NCBI GenBank assembly: GCA_027309085.1
Contig: DAIDDL010000019.1
Location: 1 to 64,000 of the forward strand
DNA length: 64,000 bases
Direction of reading: 5' to 3'
Source: Sulfobacillus sp.
GTDB taxonomy: Bacteria; Bacillota; Sulfobacillia; Sulfobacillales; Sulfobacillaceae
A program made the translations under genes and the position numbers. How positions within the stretch are numbered: the stretch's first letter is position 1; every line of letters begins with the position of its first letter. Below the pieces are notes generated by a model, which saw only the letters and a list, made by a program, of their open reading frames with translations, was not told where the DNA came from and searched no databases. Positions 42,951 to 51,830 of this stretch are shown one piece after another.

Positions 42951-43163
42951 ATTTTTCCCTCCTATCGCAGTGCATCCAATCTGCTATCAGTGTACTACAA
43001 GGGCTGCCTGGCAAGGCCATGTTCACAATTTTTCGGGTATCCCTCACATCGCCCGAACTCCCTGTCAAGTCTAGCCACTTTTCCGGAAATGTATCCCTTT
43101 AACCAAGGCGTTCGGGGAGGCCATGGGGGCCTCTGGCCGGCGGGAAGGTGCGCGGGGCCAAGA

Positions 43164-43190
43164 AAAAAGCCCCTAACATGAGTTAGGGGC
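43164..43190 (-). terminator. Terminator of gltA
   Basis: GCCCCTAAC and GTTAGGGGC pair around a short loop; on the minus strand a run of six T follows (plus-strand AAAAAA at 43160-43166), about 40 bases after the gltA stop. Confidence 0.85.
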
Positions 43191-43227
43191 GCCGGGGCCG
43201 CAAAAACCAGTACCGATCGGGCGGCTT

Positions 43228-44355
43228 TTAGCGGTCCGCCAAAGGTACAAATGTCTGGTGGCTGGGGCCGGTGTAGTCCGCCCGGGGACGGATAATCCGG
43301 TTATGCCGGTACTGTTCGAGAATATGTGCGGTCCACCCGGCAATCCGGCTGACGGCGAACACCGGGGTGAAGAGCTCGCTTTCGATGCCCATCAGGGCAT
43401 AAACCGACCCCGAATAGAAATCGACATTGGGATATAGGGATTTCTTCGCCTGAATGTGCTGGCGCACCGCTTCCAGCAAGTCGTAATAGTGCAGGTTTTG
43501 GGCTTTCTCTCCCAAATCGTGCGACAGGCGCCGCAATATCTTGGCGCGAGGGTCTTCGGTCTTGTACACGCGGTGCCCGAATCCCATAATTTTTTCATGG
43601 TTGGCCAAGGCTTTGTCGAGCCATGGGTCCACGTTCTCCACCGTGCCAATTTTATCCACCATCAGCATCACCTGTTCGTTGGCGCCTCCGTGCAGGGGCC
43701 CTTTCAGGGTGCCGATAGCTGACGTGACGGCTGAGTACAGGTCAGTCAGGGTCGCTGCTGTCACACGCGCCGCAAAGGTTGAGGCGTTGAGCTCGTGGTC
43801 CGCGTGGAGCACTAAAGCCGTGTTGAAAATGTGGGCATCCAGCTCGGGTGGACGCTCCCCTTTGAGCATATACAAGAAGTTTTCAGCGAGAGACAGATTC
43901 GCATCGGGCGCAACCGGAACCTGTCCCTGATGGTGGCGTTCGAACGCCGCGACCATCGTCGGCACCTGGGCGACCAGCCTCATGGCTTTCCGGTAGCTGG
44001 CTTCATACGAGTTGTCATGGGAATCCGGATCATAAATTCCCGCCAAGCTGACGGCGGTGCGCAACGCATCCATGGGATTAGTCCTGTCAGGCAGTGACAT
44101 CAGCAAATCAGAGACGGGCTTGGCCAAAGGCCGCATGGCCCCAAGCGTCTTGGTGAACTCATCAAGCTGCTTGCGGTTGGGCAGGTGCCCCTCCCAGAGC
44201 AGATACACCACCTCTTCAAAGCTGGTCTGCTCCGCCAGGTCCTCCACACTGTAGCCTTGGTAGACCAGGCGCCCTTCCTTGCCATCGATGAAACAGATTT
44301 CTGAGGTGCCGGCTACGACGTCTTCCAGGCCTTCTTTAAATTCCACATCAGACAT
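43228..44355 (-). CDS. gltA: Citrate synthase
   Basis: Condenses oxaloacetate and acetyl-CoA; entry to the TCA cycle. 375 residues, the compact Gram-positive/archaeal type. EICFIDGKEGRLVYQGYSVEDLA, LHADHELNASTFAARV (catalytic His), GPLHGGANEQVM (catalytic His), IMGFGHRVYKTEDPRA, and the Asp of FYSGSVYALMGI. ATG 44355 has AAAGGAGG upstream. Single-gene unit with its own terminator. Confidence 0.96.
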   Translation of the reverse strand: MSDVEFKEGLEDVVAGTSEICFIDGKEGRLVYQGYSVEDLAEQTSFEEVVYLLWEGHLPNRKQLDEFTKTLGAMRPLAKPVSDLLMSLPDRTNPMDALRTAVSLAGIYDPDSHDNSYEASYRKAMRLVAQVPTMVAAFERHHQGQVPVAPDANLSLAENFLYMLKGERPPELDAHIFNTALVLHADHELNASTFAARVTAATLTDLYSAVTSAIGTLKGPLHGGANEQVMLMVDKIGTVENVDPWLDKALANHEKIMGFGHRVYKTEDPRAKILRRLSHDLGEKAQNLHYYDLLEAVRQHIQAKKSLYPNVDFYSGSVYALMGIESELFTPVFAVSRIAGWTAHILEQYRHNRIIRPRADYTGPSHQTFVPLADR

Positions 44356-44434
44356 GGTTATTGGCCTCCTTTATCTTTTGTTGCTGGACCAAAAAGATTT
44401 GCAAGCTTAAAAAGATTGACCCCGACAAATAAAT

Positions 44435-44471
44435 TGTAAGCCGGACGATCTGATCTGGCACCGGATCGTCC
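44435..44471. repeat. Inverted repeat between gltA and the next gene
   Basis: GGACGATC and GATCGTCC separated by 16-18 bases, with additional pairing (GGATCGTCC). It may be a weak terminator of the upstream small gene or an operator for gltA; there is no T tract directly after the stem. Confidence 0.35.
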
Positions 44472-44511
44472 GCGGCCTCATCCATACTCGTAATCTTCTG
44501 TCAAAAAAATG

Positions 44512-44799
44512 TCAGGAATTCACGGGGTCGGGTTCGAACAGCCATGCTTGCTGGCCGTCGATCTGCATTCCGGTTGGGGGCAGAGACCCCCGGCGCATAT
44601 GCCTTTGCACCTGGTCCAGCACAAAGTCCTTCATCCGCGCCTCCTGGTCAGCAGCCGACAGCCCTGCGGGCGCCTTGGGCACATCGACCACCCGGGCCAC
44701 ATAGCGCTCCTTCCTGTACACGCCCTCGAACACCCGCATCTCCACAGTCCAGTGATCCTCGTGTGTCCCCACCGCCAACACTTCAATAGCCACTGCCAT
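44512..44799 (-). CDS. Hypothetical protein
   Basis: About 95 residues: AIEVLAVGTHEDHWTVEMRVFEGVYRKERYVARVVDV, then a helical part and a C-terminal Asp/Pro-rich end. It looks like a small alpha/beta protein; I recognise no family. ATG 44799 follows GAGGGG closely; ATG 44814 is an alternative. Confidence 0.55.
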   Translation of the reverse strand: MAVAIEVLAVGTHEDHWTVEMRVFEGVYRKERYVARVVDVPKAPAGLSAADQEARMKDFVLDQVQRHMRRGSLPPTGMQIDGQQAWLFEPDPVNS

Positions 44800-44883
44800 C
44801 GCCCCTCGCATCATAGTTCGCCCGCCGCGGTGTCTGCGGGAGAGAAAAAGCTCTCCACCATTCTTTCCCTGATATTTTAGCGC

Positions 44884-45468
44884 CTAGGGGCAGGGAAGAG
44901 AATCATCCAATCCCCATGCCGTCCAAAATATCCGTTCAATTTCGAGGGCGGCTTGCGCCAGGTCCAAGTCCTGGTCCTGGCGGACCCACACTCCCACTAT
45001 TTCCGCCAGCGCGCCGACCCAGCCGTGAGACCCGATCACGGCCTGCGTCCGGTCCAGCCCGCAGTCCACCAGGTCATTGACGATGAAGGCGCTGAATGCC
45101 TCCCGCACCCGCCACATCCTGTCCTCAAATAAAGGGTCCGCGCCAGCGCCCCGCACCAGCACCACCTGCGCCAATTCGTAGTCCCGGCGGAACACTTCCA
45201 CGGCCGCACCCAACGATCTTTTCAGTTTCTCGGCCGGATTATCCACCCCCGCCCGGGCCTTCATAATATATTCCATCACGTGGGTGTACAGCTGCTCCAC
45301 CAGCGCCAGAAAACAGTCCTCTTTACTCGCAAAATACAGATAAAAAGTTCCGGTGGCGCACTGGGCCTGGTCCGCAATCGCGCGGATGGTGGCCTGGTGA
45401 TATCCATAGCGGCCGAATATCGTCTGCGCCGCCTTTAATAAGTCTTCTTTCCGTCCATGTTCGTCCAC
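44884..45468 (-). CDS. TetR/AcrR-family transcriptional regulator
   Basis: 194 residues. Helix-turn-helix: ILKAAQ-type DLLKAAQTIFGRYGYHQATIRAIADQAQCATGTFYLYFASKEDCFLALVEQL, the standard TetR N-terminus. The ligand domain is helical with no clue to the ligand. GTG start. Divergent from the Nudix gene with 69 bases between, so it probably controls itself and that gene. The spacer holds a repeated ATACAA (45504-45509 and 45514-45519). Confidence 0.9.
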   Translation of the reverse strand: MDEHGRKEDLLKAAQTIFGRYGYHQATIRAIADQAQCATGTFYLYFASKEDCFLALVEQLYTHVMEYIMKARAGVDNPAEKLKRSLGAAVEVFRRDYELAQVVLVRGAGADPLFEDRMWRVREAFSAFIVNDLVDCGLDRTQAVIGSHGWVGALAEIVGVWVRQDQDLDLAQAALEIERIFWTAWGLDDSLPCP

Positions 45469-45495
45469 GGCTCTTTTCCCTTTCCCTAGCGACTA

Positions 45496-45519
45496 TTGCT
45501 ATAATACAAAGTAATACAA
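45496..45519 (+). promoter_or_regulatory. Extended -10 promoter of the Nudix gene with possible TetR operator
   Basis: TTGCTATAAT (TATAAT at 45500-45505 with TG upstream) and no good -35. Just after it come two direct ATACAA repeats, ten bases apart, which could bind the divergently encoded TetR regulator. Confidence 0.5.
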
Positions 45520-45537
45520 GGTAGAGGGAGTCGTCCA

Positions 45538-46062
45538 TTGCTAAGGAATCGTATCCGGCGTGTCCCTGTCACGGTGCGGGGCACCCATTATATTCATGAG
45601 TACCTGATCCTACCCGATGTATGTGCGGTAATTGCGGAGATCCCGGAGGGTGTGATTTTGGTCGAGCAGTTCCGCCCCGCTCTGGGCAGGAAAATTTTGG
45701 AACTGCCGGCAGGCCGGCTGCGCCGGGGAGAAGACCCGGTTCAGGGCGCGCGGCGGGAATTGCAGGAAGAAACGGGATACCAGGCGGGGGACATGCGGCT
45801 GCTGTCGCGGTTCTACCCTTCAGTCGGGCTGTCGCGCCACAAAGTGCATCTGTACTACACGGTCAACCCGCAGCCTGGCCCCACCAACTGGGACCCAACG
45901 GAAGAGATCGACGTCAAAATCATTCCGGTCAGCGAGGTGCCCAACTTGCTGATTGAGGGCCGCGCCGCGGACGCCAAAACGCACCTGGGCCTGGTGTACT
46001 TCCTGAATGCCCGGGGCTGGCTGCTGCAGCGCGGGCGCTGGCGCCCGGTGCAGGACGCTTAG
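45538..46062 (+). CDS. Nudix hydrolase, probable ADP-ribose pyrophosphatase
   Basis: 174 residues. Complete Nudix box GRLRRGEDPVQGARRELQEETGY (Gly, Arg-Glu-x-x-Glu-Glu all in place). The preceding EQFRPALGRKILELPAG and the following YPSVGLSRHKVHLYYT match ADP-ribose pyrophosphatases of the NudF type. Start is TTG 45538 with GAGGGAG at seven bases. Next to, and possibly regulated by, the TetR gene. Confidence 0.9.
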   Translation: MLRNRIRRVPVTVRGTHYIHEYLILPDVCAVIAEIPEGVILVEQFRPALGRKILELPAGRLRRGEDPVQGARRELQEETGYQAGDMRLLSRFYPSVGLSRHKVHLYYTVNPQPGPTNWDPTEEIDVKIIPVSEVPNLLIEGRAADAKTHLGLVYFLNARGWLLQRGRWRPVQDA

Positions 46063-46117
46063 AGGCCTCCGGGGTAATTGGCCTCCCGGCGAGCGCATTT
46101 TTGCGATAAAATATGAA

Positions 46118-46144
46118 GGGTAAAGGCTTCAGGCGCTTTTACCC
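46118..46144 (+). repeat. Inverted repeat upstream of the zinc-ribbon gene
   Basis: GGGTAAA and TTTACCC flank a 13-base loop, about 40 bases before the start codon. TTGCGATAAAAT just upstream could be an extended -10 element, which would place this hairpin at the 5' end of the transcript or over an operator. Confidence 0.3.
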
Positions 46145-46185
46145 TGATAAACGCAGGTAACCCGTGGAGAGAGGGATGGAGCACC

Positions 46186-46434
46186 ATGACGTGCGAGCAT
46201 TGCGGCAGCATTATCAGTCCCGGCGGGGATAGTTGTCCACAGTGCGGGTTTGAGGTTCCTAAACCTGCGCCGCCCAAGAAAACAGCGAAGGTTGTGCCCT
46301 TCCGCCCGCGTAAAAAGAGCCGGCGCCCGGCTCCGGCGAAGCGGCGCCCAGCTGGCGGCACTTTTTTATGGTGGTTTATTGCGATTATCGCCGCGGCCGT
46401 AATCTTGCCGTATCTCGTGCCTATGCATCCCTGA
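46186..46434 (+). CDS. Zinc-ribbon single-pass membrane protein
   Basis: 82 residues. N-terminal zinc ribbon CEHCG...CPQCG (two C-x-x-C, 13 apart), a Lys/Arg/Pro-rich linker (RPRKKSRRPAPAKRRP) and one C-terminal membrane helix (TFLWWFIAIIAAAVILPYLVP). Such zinc-ribbon membrane proteins are common in Firmicutes with unknown role. GAGAGAGGGATGG precedes the ATG. Convergent with spoVR. Confidence 0.75.
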   Translation: MTCEHCGSIISPGGDSCPQCGFEVPKPAPPKKTAKVVPFRPRKKSRRPAPAKRRPAGGTFLWWFIAIIAAAVILPYLVPMHP

Positions 46435-46446
46435 GCAGCAGCCGTG

Positions 46447-47685
46447 TCAGCTGGCTTCGTCTGTCCACTGCTGCCCGTCATGCCCGGCAACGCGGGGAGC
46501 GCCCTTGCGGGTTGTATGAATGTGGACGGGGCCTCCCCAAAGTCTCTGAGCCACCAGCGCCAGGGCAAAGGGCAGCTGGTAAAAATCCAGTTCCCGCCCG
46601 TCATACTGGTGCTGCATGGCCAAAATCCCGGTGGCCAGCGTGTCCTGAGCCATCACCTGCATATAGGGCAGGCCTCCATGATCCACGTCCTGAATGAGCT
46701 GGGCCCGCACCTGAGCCAGATCCGCACTCGCCGGACTTTCCTGCACATCTTTTTCCCGGTACACTCCCAGCTGGCAGAGATCTGCCACATCCTGGTCCAG
46801 GGCCGTGCGGACCAGCCCCGCATCATCCAGGAAATTTCTGGCCGCAAACACCCCGGACAGCCCCTGCTGGCGGTAAATCGCCTGGTAAAGCTGGCTCCCC
46901 AGCGCGTATGGATTCAACTGCGGGGGCCGCACTTCCAGAAGGCTGGCGTTGACCGCAGCGATTTCCCAGAACTTGTCCGCGCCGCAGGCCAGCTGCCGCA
47001 TCAGCCTGGTATGCCAGAATGTGGCATACCCTTCATTCCCTATCTTCGAGACCTGCTGCGGCCAGAAATAGCGGGACTCCGCGCGCAGCATGAGCAGGAC
47101 CTCGCGCTCCCAGGGGAGAAGCCCCGGGCTGTAGCGCGCCACAAAGCCGAGAAGGTCGCCGGGGTCGGTGCCCGGCTCACCCCAGCCGCTGTCCGTCTCC
47201 CCGGGAAAATCCGCGAGCACCAGGGCGGCGTCGATCAAACTTTCCACGGCCTCTGCCCCAAATTCCGCCCGGAACTCGGCCAGTTTCCTTGCGTGCCGGG
47301 CCGTCGTCTGCAAGATGTTGCGGTCGGTGTCGGCAAACAGCCGGGAATGGGAAAAAAAGTCGACGTGGGCCAGCACGTGAGCCACGATCAGCATGGCCTG
47401 CGCCGGGCTGCTGCGGCGGTCAATAAAGGCAAAAGCGGGGCGGCTGTTGATCACCAGTTCGTAGATCCGCGACAGGCGGTAGTCATAGGCGGTTTTCAGC
47501 CGTCCGAAAGTTTTCCCAAAACTCCAGTGCGCGTAGCGGATAGGCAGACCCTGGTACGAAGCCAGGGCCTGGATGTCCTCCCCGTCCACCAGTTCAAAAT
47601 GCACATGCCCACAGTTGAGCCCCGCGAGCTCGGCCGCAGGCCACACGGTTTCCACCAGCTCATTAAGCGTGTTGGGAGTGATCAT
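46447..47685 (-). CDS. spoVR: SpoVR family protein
   Basis: 412 residues from ATG 47685 (AAAGGA six bases before). Typical of SpoVR/YcgB: AYHWSFGK-like RYAHWSFGKTFGRLKTAYDYRLSRIYELVINSRPAFAFI, then VAHVLAHVDFF, WEREVLLMLRAESRYFWPQQVSKIGNEGYATFWHTRLM, and PYALGSQLYQAI. Needed for normal spore cortex in Bacillus. It overlaps yhbH by 23 bases, giving the widespread prkA-yhbH-spoVR cluster. Confidence 0.93.
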   Translation of the reverse strand: MITPNTLNELVETVWPAAELAGLNCGHVHFELVDGEDIQALASYQGLPIRYAHWSFGKTFGRLKTAYDYRLSRIYELVINSRPAFAFIDRRSSPAQAMLIVAHVLAHVDFFSHSRLFADTDRNILQTTARHARKLAEFRAEFGAEAVESLIDAALVLADFPGETDSGWGEPGTDPGDLLGFVARYSPGLLPWEREVLLMLRAESRYFWPQQVSKIGNEGYATFWHTRLMRQLACGADKFWEIAAVNASLLEVRPPQLNPYALGSQLYQAIYRQQGLSGVFAARNFLDDAGLVRTALDQDVADLCQLGVYREKDVQESPASADLAQVRAQLIQDVDHGGLPYMQVMAQDTLATGILAMQHQYDGRELDFYQLPFALALVAQRLWGGPVHIHTTRKGAPRVAGHDGQQWTDEAS

Positions 47686-48814
47686 GTCCGTTTCCTTTCG
47701 CAGTGAAATAATATTCAAGAGCGCGGAAGATGTCTTCTTTGCGGCGGAGCAGGGTGACCCCAGTCCCTTCCGACTCCCGGAACGCCTGGTACAGAGGCGA
47801 GGGGTTGCGGTCGGTATCATGAATCTCCCCATAGCCAAACAAATTGGTCTCATGCGCCAGCACCGTCCCAATTTCCACGGCCAGCGCATTGTCCGAGGTC
47901 AGGTTGCCCCCGTCCGTGAAGTGAAACGCATAGCGGTTGAATCGGTCCTGGGGATAGCGCTCCCCCAGGATATCGAGCGCCAGACGGTAGACCGAGGACG
48001 AGACAGTGCCCCCAGACGACCCGCGCCGGAAGAAGCTCTCTTCATCCACTTCCCTGGCGCGCACATCGTGGGCTAAAAACACGATCTCCACTCGGGGATA
48101 GTTTCTCCGCAAAAATTCCACCGTCCAGAAAAAGAAACTTTTGGCCAGGTACTTTTCGAACGTGCCCATCGACCCCGAGGTGTCCATCATGGCCAGCACC
48201 ACCGCCCCGCCCTCTTCTTGCGGCTTCAGGTCATAGCGCCAGTAGCGGAAGTCCCCGGCGGCCAGAGCGGGACCCTGGCGGCCCGGCGCCAAGGCCTGGC
48301 GTTTCAGGCTCTCCCTGACCGTGGGGCGCCGGACCCAGCGGCTTTTGAGGCCATGCGGCGCCCATGACTCCGGGCGGTCCTCATAGCCATTGCCGGCCGA
48401 GTGCTTCTGCGGGTCGAGGTCCGGCAGTCCGAGACGCTCAAATACGATGTCTGCGGCCTCCTCCAGGGTGATGGCGGCATCTTCCACGTCCAGACCTGGC
48501 TCCGCTCCGCCCAAAACTCCGGCGGCAGGGGCTGAGGCACCTGCTGTCCCTTCCCCTTCCCCCCCAACCACCGCCTGTCCCACACTCTGCGCCTGCTGGC
48601 GGTCAAAACTGATGCGGAATTCCTTCAGCAGAGGCAAGGGGACATTGATGATCCGGCGGCCGTCTGAGACCGCGATATGCTCCTCGGACACCAAGTCGGC
48701 GAGGTTCGCTTTGACCGCCTCCCGGACTTTCTGATCATGCCTCCACTGGTCCGCATAGACGGAGTGAAACTGGAAGGACTCCCCCCAGCCGATGCTGTAG
48801 CTGCTATTGTTCAC
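47663..48814 (-). CDS. yhbH: YhbH/YeaH (DUF444) protein with VWA domain
   Basis: 383 residues. The middle is low-complexity (GVLGGAEPGL, VVGGEGEGTAGAS); the C-terminal half is a von Willebrand A-like domain with the metal-ion site DTSGSMGTFEKYLAKSFFFW and FLAHDVRAREVDEESFF, RGSSGGTVSSS and YAFHFTDGGN. The family works with PrkA in sporulation and stress. GTG start overlaps the prkA stop. Confidence 0.93.
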   Translation of the reverse strand: MNNSSYSIGWGESFQFHSVYADQWRHDQKVREAVKANLADLVSEEHIAVSDGRRIINVPLPLLKEFRISFDRQQAQSVGQAVVGGEGEGTAGASAPAAGVLGGAEPGLDVEDAAITLEEAADIVFERLGLPDLDPQKHSAGNGYEDRPESWAPHGLKSRWVRRPTVRESLKRQALAPGRQGPALAAGDFRYWRYDLKPQEEGGAVVLAMMDTSGSMGTFEKYLAKSFFFWTVEFLRRNYPRVEIVFLAHDVRAREVDEESFFRRGSSGGTVSSSVYRLALDILGERYPQDRFNRYAFHFTDGGNLTSDNALAVEIGTVLAHETNLFGYGEIHDTDRNPSPLYQAFRESEGTGVTLLRRKEDIFRALEYYFTAKGNGHDHSQHA

Positions 48815-50670
48815 CGGTTCAGCAGGCCTCCCACATGGTGGATGGCCTTAGCCGCGCAGCGCGGGCAGAATTGCCCGGAGGCCACCAGCACCTCCGCCGC
48901 CTGCTCGATGCGGTCCAGGGTCTTCGGGTCAGGACTCAAAGACTGCGTGGTGATTTTGACCACATCGCGCAGGTCATCGAATAGTTTGTCTTCCAGAGCC
49001 TGCTGCAGCTTGGGGTAGTCGCGCGCCGAGAGCACCTCGTGGCGGGCCCGGGCCGACTCAATGCGGGAGTAAATTTCCGTGCGGAAGGACGCCGCCTGCA
49101 GCGCGGAAATCCCCAGGCGCTCTTCCACGGACCGGAGCAAACTGTCATCCGCTGGCTTGTGCGAAGTCGAGCGGACCACATGGTCTAGATAGTTGTGATA
49201 CAGGCGGTCCACCTCTTCTCCCCAGTCATCGGCAAAGGCTGCCAGCACAGCCTTCTCGAGATCGCGGTCATAGAGCCCTTTTGCAGTCTGGGTCCAGTCA
49301 GCGAGGTCGGCGCGCTGGGAGCGCTCCCCAAAAGGGGAGCGCTCCATGCCTGAACGCAGGGCCTCAAACACGTCCAGCGCGTCAATACACTCCCGCTCCG
49401 GGTCGGACCACAAGGCGGCCAGCCGGTTGATGACGTAGCGCGGGTCCAGCCCCGTCATGCCCTCTCCCAAGGCCCGGCCCTCATCCCGAATCGCCTGCGC
49501 CTCGGAATCCACACCCGGATCCTGGTAGAGCAGCATCTTGCTCAGCCGGTCCCGTCCGGGCTTGGGCAGGTCCTTCAAGCGCGACAGCACCGCGACTTGG
49601 GCGGCAGCCTGCAAAGCGCCCGGCCCCGCATGAATGGACGGCACCCGGTAAGGGGCCAGCAGTTTCTCGTAAATCCGCACCTCATCCTGGACGTTCAGAT
49701 TGTACGGCACCGGCACGACAAACATCCGGGACAGCAGCGCCTCATTGCGCGGATTCTGCATAAATCCGCGGAATTCGTGCTCGTTGGTGTGGCCGATAAT
49801 CACCTCATCAGCCGAAATCAGCTGGAACCGGCTGGTTTTCATGTTTCCTTCCTGGCTGAGAGAGAGCAGCTGGTACAGAAACTTTTCATCCAGCTTGAGC
49901 ATCTCCTGAAATTCCACGAGGCCGCGGTTGGCAATATTCAGTTCGCCGTCAAAGCGGAAGGCGCGCGGGTCAGATTCCGAGCCAAACTCAGAGAGACCCT
50001 GGAAATCCACCGACCCTGTCAAATCTGCGATATCCTGGCTCTTCGGGTCGGAGGGCGCGTAGGTGCCGATCCCCAAGCGCCGGTGTTCGGAGAGCACTAC
50101 CCGCTCCACGGGCACCTGCCCTATGCGGCCCTGATAGGTATGCTGCACATGCCACTGGCAGACCGGGCACAATTCGCCTTCGAGGGCGCGCCCCAGCTCC
50201 TGGGCCATTTGCGAGCGCATGCCGGGAGGGATCAGGTGCAGGGGCTCTTCATGCATCGGGCAGCCCTGAATGGCGAAGAGCGCGCCCTCGGGTGTGGCGG
50301 TGAACTCTTCCAGCCCCCGTTTCAGCAAAGTTACAATCGTGGACTTGCCCCCGCTGACCGGTCCCACCAGGACGAGAATGCGCTTTCTCACCTCAAATCC
50401 CCGCGCTGCAGGGCGCAGGTAGTCTTCGACGAGAGTGGAAACCGCTGGCCCGACCCCGAAAAGCTGGTCGGTGAAAAAGGGGTAAAGGGCCCCGCCCAGA
50501 TCTTTCTTGCCCCGGCGCATCACCATCCGCCACAGCCTCTGGTGGGCGTTGTCGGCAATCTCGGGACGGGACCGGACAAAATCGAGATACTCACTGAAGG
50601 TGCCTGACCACTCCTGGCTAGGGGGAAGTGCGCTGCGCTCTGAAAAGCTGGCGTCTTGCCCGGACAACAT
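48811..50670 (-). CDS. prkA: PrkA AAA+ serine protein kinase/protease
   Basis: 619 residues. AAA+ part: VGPVSGGKSTIVTLLKRGLE (Walker A), CPMHEEPLHLIPP, LCPVCQWH, GLVEFQEMLKLDEKFLYQLLSLSQEG (PrkA signature), EVIIGHTNEHEFRGF; C-terminal kinase-like domain (PRYVINRLAALW). In Bacillus PrkA is made early in sporulation and has been described as a Lon-like ATP-dependent protease as well as a kinase. The C-terminus ends in an extra C-x-x-C (FCPRCAAKAIHH). GGAGGGATTTCC ribosome site. Confidence 0.95.
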   Translation of the reverse strand: MLSGQDASFSERSALPPSQEWSGTFSEYLDFVRSRPEIADNAHQRLWRMVMRRGKKDLGGALYPFFTDQLFGVGPAVSTLVEDYLRPAARGFEVRKRILVLVGPVSGGKSTIVTLLKRGLEEFTATPEGALFAIQGCPMHEEPLHLIPPGMRSQMAQELGRALEGELCPVCQWHVQHTYQGRIGQVPVERVVLSEHRRLGIGTYAPSDPKSQDIADLTGSVDFQGLSEFGSESDPRAFRFDGELNIANRGLVEFQEMLKLDEKFLYQLLSLSQEGNMKTSRFQLISADEVIIGHTNEHEFRGFMQNPRNEALLSRMFVVPVPYNLNVQDEVRIYEKLLAPYRVPSIHAGPGALQAAAQVAVLSRLKDLPKPGRDRLSKMLLYQDPGVDSEAQAIRDEGRALGEGMTGLDPRYVINRLAALWSDPERECIDALDVFEALRSGMERSPFGERSQRADLADWTQTAKGLYDRDLEKAVLAAFADDWGEEVDRLYHNYLDHVVRSTSHKPADDSLLRSVEERLGISALQAASFRTEIYSRIESARARHEVLSARDYPKLQQALEDKLFDDLRDVVKITTQSLSPDPKTLDRIEQAAEVLVASGQFCPRCAAKAIHHVGGLLNR

Positions 50671-50744
50671 GGAAATCCCTCCTCACTGTATTCTCGCTTA
50701 GTTTCTCCCAAGGTCCCCCACTTTATCCGTTTGTTGGAAATTTT

Positions 50745-51698
50745 CTAGCGGAACCAGTGGTTTTTGTGGATATACACGAGCAGCACCGCCGTCACCAGGA
50801 ACATGACCGTGAGGGAATACCAGTAGCCATAATGCCAGTGCAGTTCAGGTATGAAAAAGTTCATGCCGTAGATCGAGGCAATGGTGGTGGCAGGCAGGGC
50901 CAACACCGAAATGATGGTGAGGAATTTCATCACTTTGTTGATTTCGTTCGACTGCATGCCGGAAAAGGCTTCGACCAGTCCTTCCAGCCCGTCCCGGTAG
51001 GACTCGATGTCGCTCAGCACTTCCTGGGCCTGGCTGTACAGGTCTTCAAAATAAGGGCGGTTGCGGGGGGCCACGTAACTGATGTGCTCCTTCAGCAGGG
51101 CAAATATCTTGATCTCGGGACGGACCACCTTGTACAGCCAGTACGTCTTCTTGCGCAGTGCGACGATGTCCAAGGCCAGGTTCTTGTACGGCGTTTTCAG
51201 AAGCCTGGCATGCAGCGTTTCAAATTCATCGCTGACGTGGCGGGTGGCGGTGTAAAAGTGATGGACATGATCATACAAGAGGCGGTACAGCGCAAAGTCG
51301 AGCCCCTCGCTCAGCGAGTGTTCGCGGTGCACCGACTGCCACGCCTGCTCCACCACCCCGTTGTCCCCGTCAAAATGGGTGGTGACAAGAAAATTTTTTC
51401 CCAGAAAAATTCCGACCGCACGCGTCTTCTGCGGAAAGTCGCCCTGAACCGGGTCGGAAATGACGAGCACGACGGCGTCCTCTTCAATGAGAAACCCGGA
51501 GCGCCGATCGCTCCCCTCCAGCACCCGCTCCACGGCCAGAGGATGGGCGGTGTAGAGGCGGCCCACCACCGTTTTGAGATCGGACTCCTGGCCCCCCGCC
51601 AAGTCGACCCAAATTTTTTGGGCGCCGGCAGGCCATGAGGATGATTCCCGGGTGGACCCGCCGTGCCTTTCCAGCGCCATGAACCTGGCCATTTTCAC
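50745..51698 (-). CDS. corA: CorA-family magnesium/divalent cation transporter
   Basis: 317 residues. Long cytoplasmic N-terminus with the stalk helix (DFALYRLLYDHVHHFYTATRHVSDEFETLHARLL), then two membrane helices with the YGMNF signature between them (VLALPATTIASIYGMNFF; SLTVMFLVTAVLLVYIHK). The usual M-P-E-L loop appears as IPELHW. GTG start. Divergent from the YIEGIA gene. Confidence 0.92.
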   Translation of the reverse strand: MKMARFMALERHGGSTRESSSWPAGAQKIWVDLAGGQESDLKTVVGRLYTAHPLAVERVLEGSDRRSGFLIEEDAVVLVISDPVQGDFPQKTRAVGIFLGKNFLVTTHFDGDNGVVEQAWQSVHREHSLSEGLDFALYRLLYDHVHHFYTATRHVSDEFETLHARLLKTPYKNLALDIVALRKKTYWLYKVVRPEIKIFALLKEHISYVAPRNRPYFEDLYSQAQEVLSDIESYRDGLEGLVEAFSGMQSNEINKVMKFLTIISVLALPATTIASIYGMNFFIPELHWHYGYWYSLTVMFLVTAVLLVYIHKNHWFR

Positions 51699-51830
51699 AC
51701 GTCCTCTCTGCGTTGGCCCCTGCCGTCAGCCTCCCCCGCCGCACCCGCATGTATGCCGAATTGGCAAATGACCCACAATAAGCTCGATGACTCGAACCAT
51801 GCCACTTGTACGATGCAAAAGGAGGGCACT

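Noticed and set aside
51699-51830. M-box magnesium riboswitch before corA
   Set aside because: Only 130 bases separate corA from the divergent YIEGIA gene and no M-box motifs are visible.
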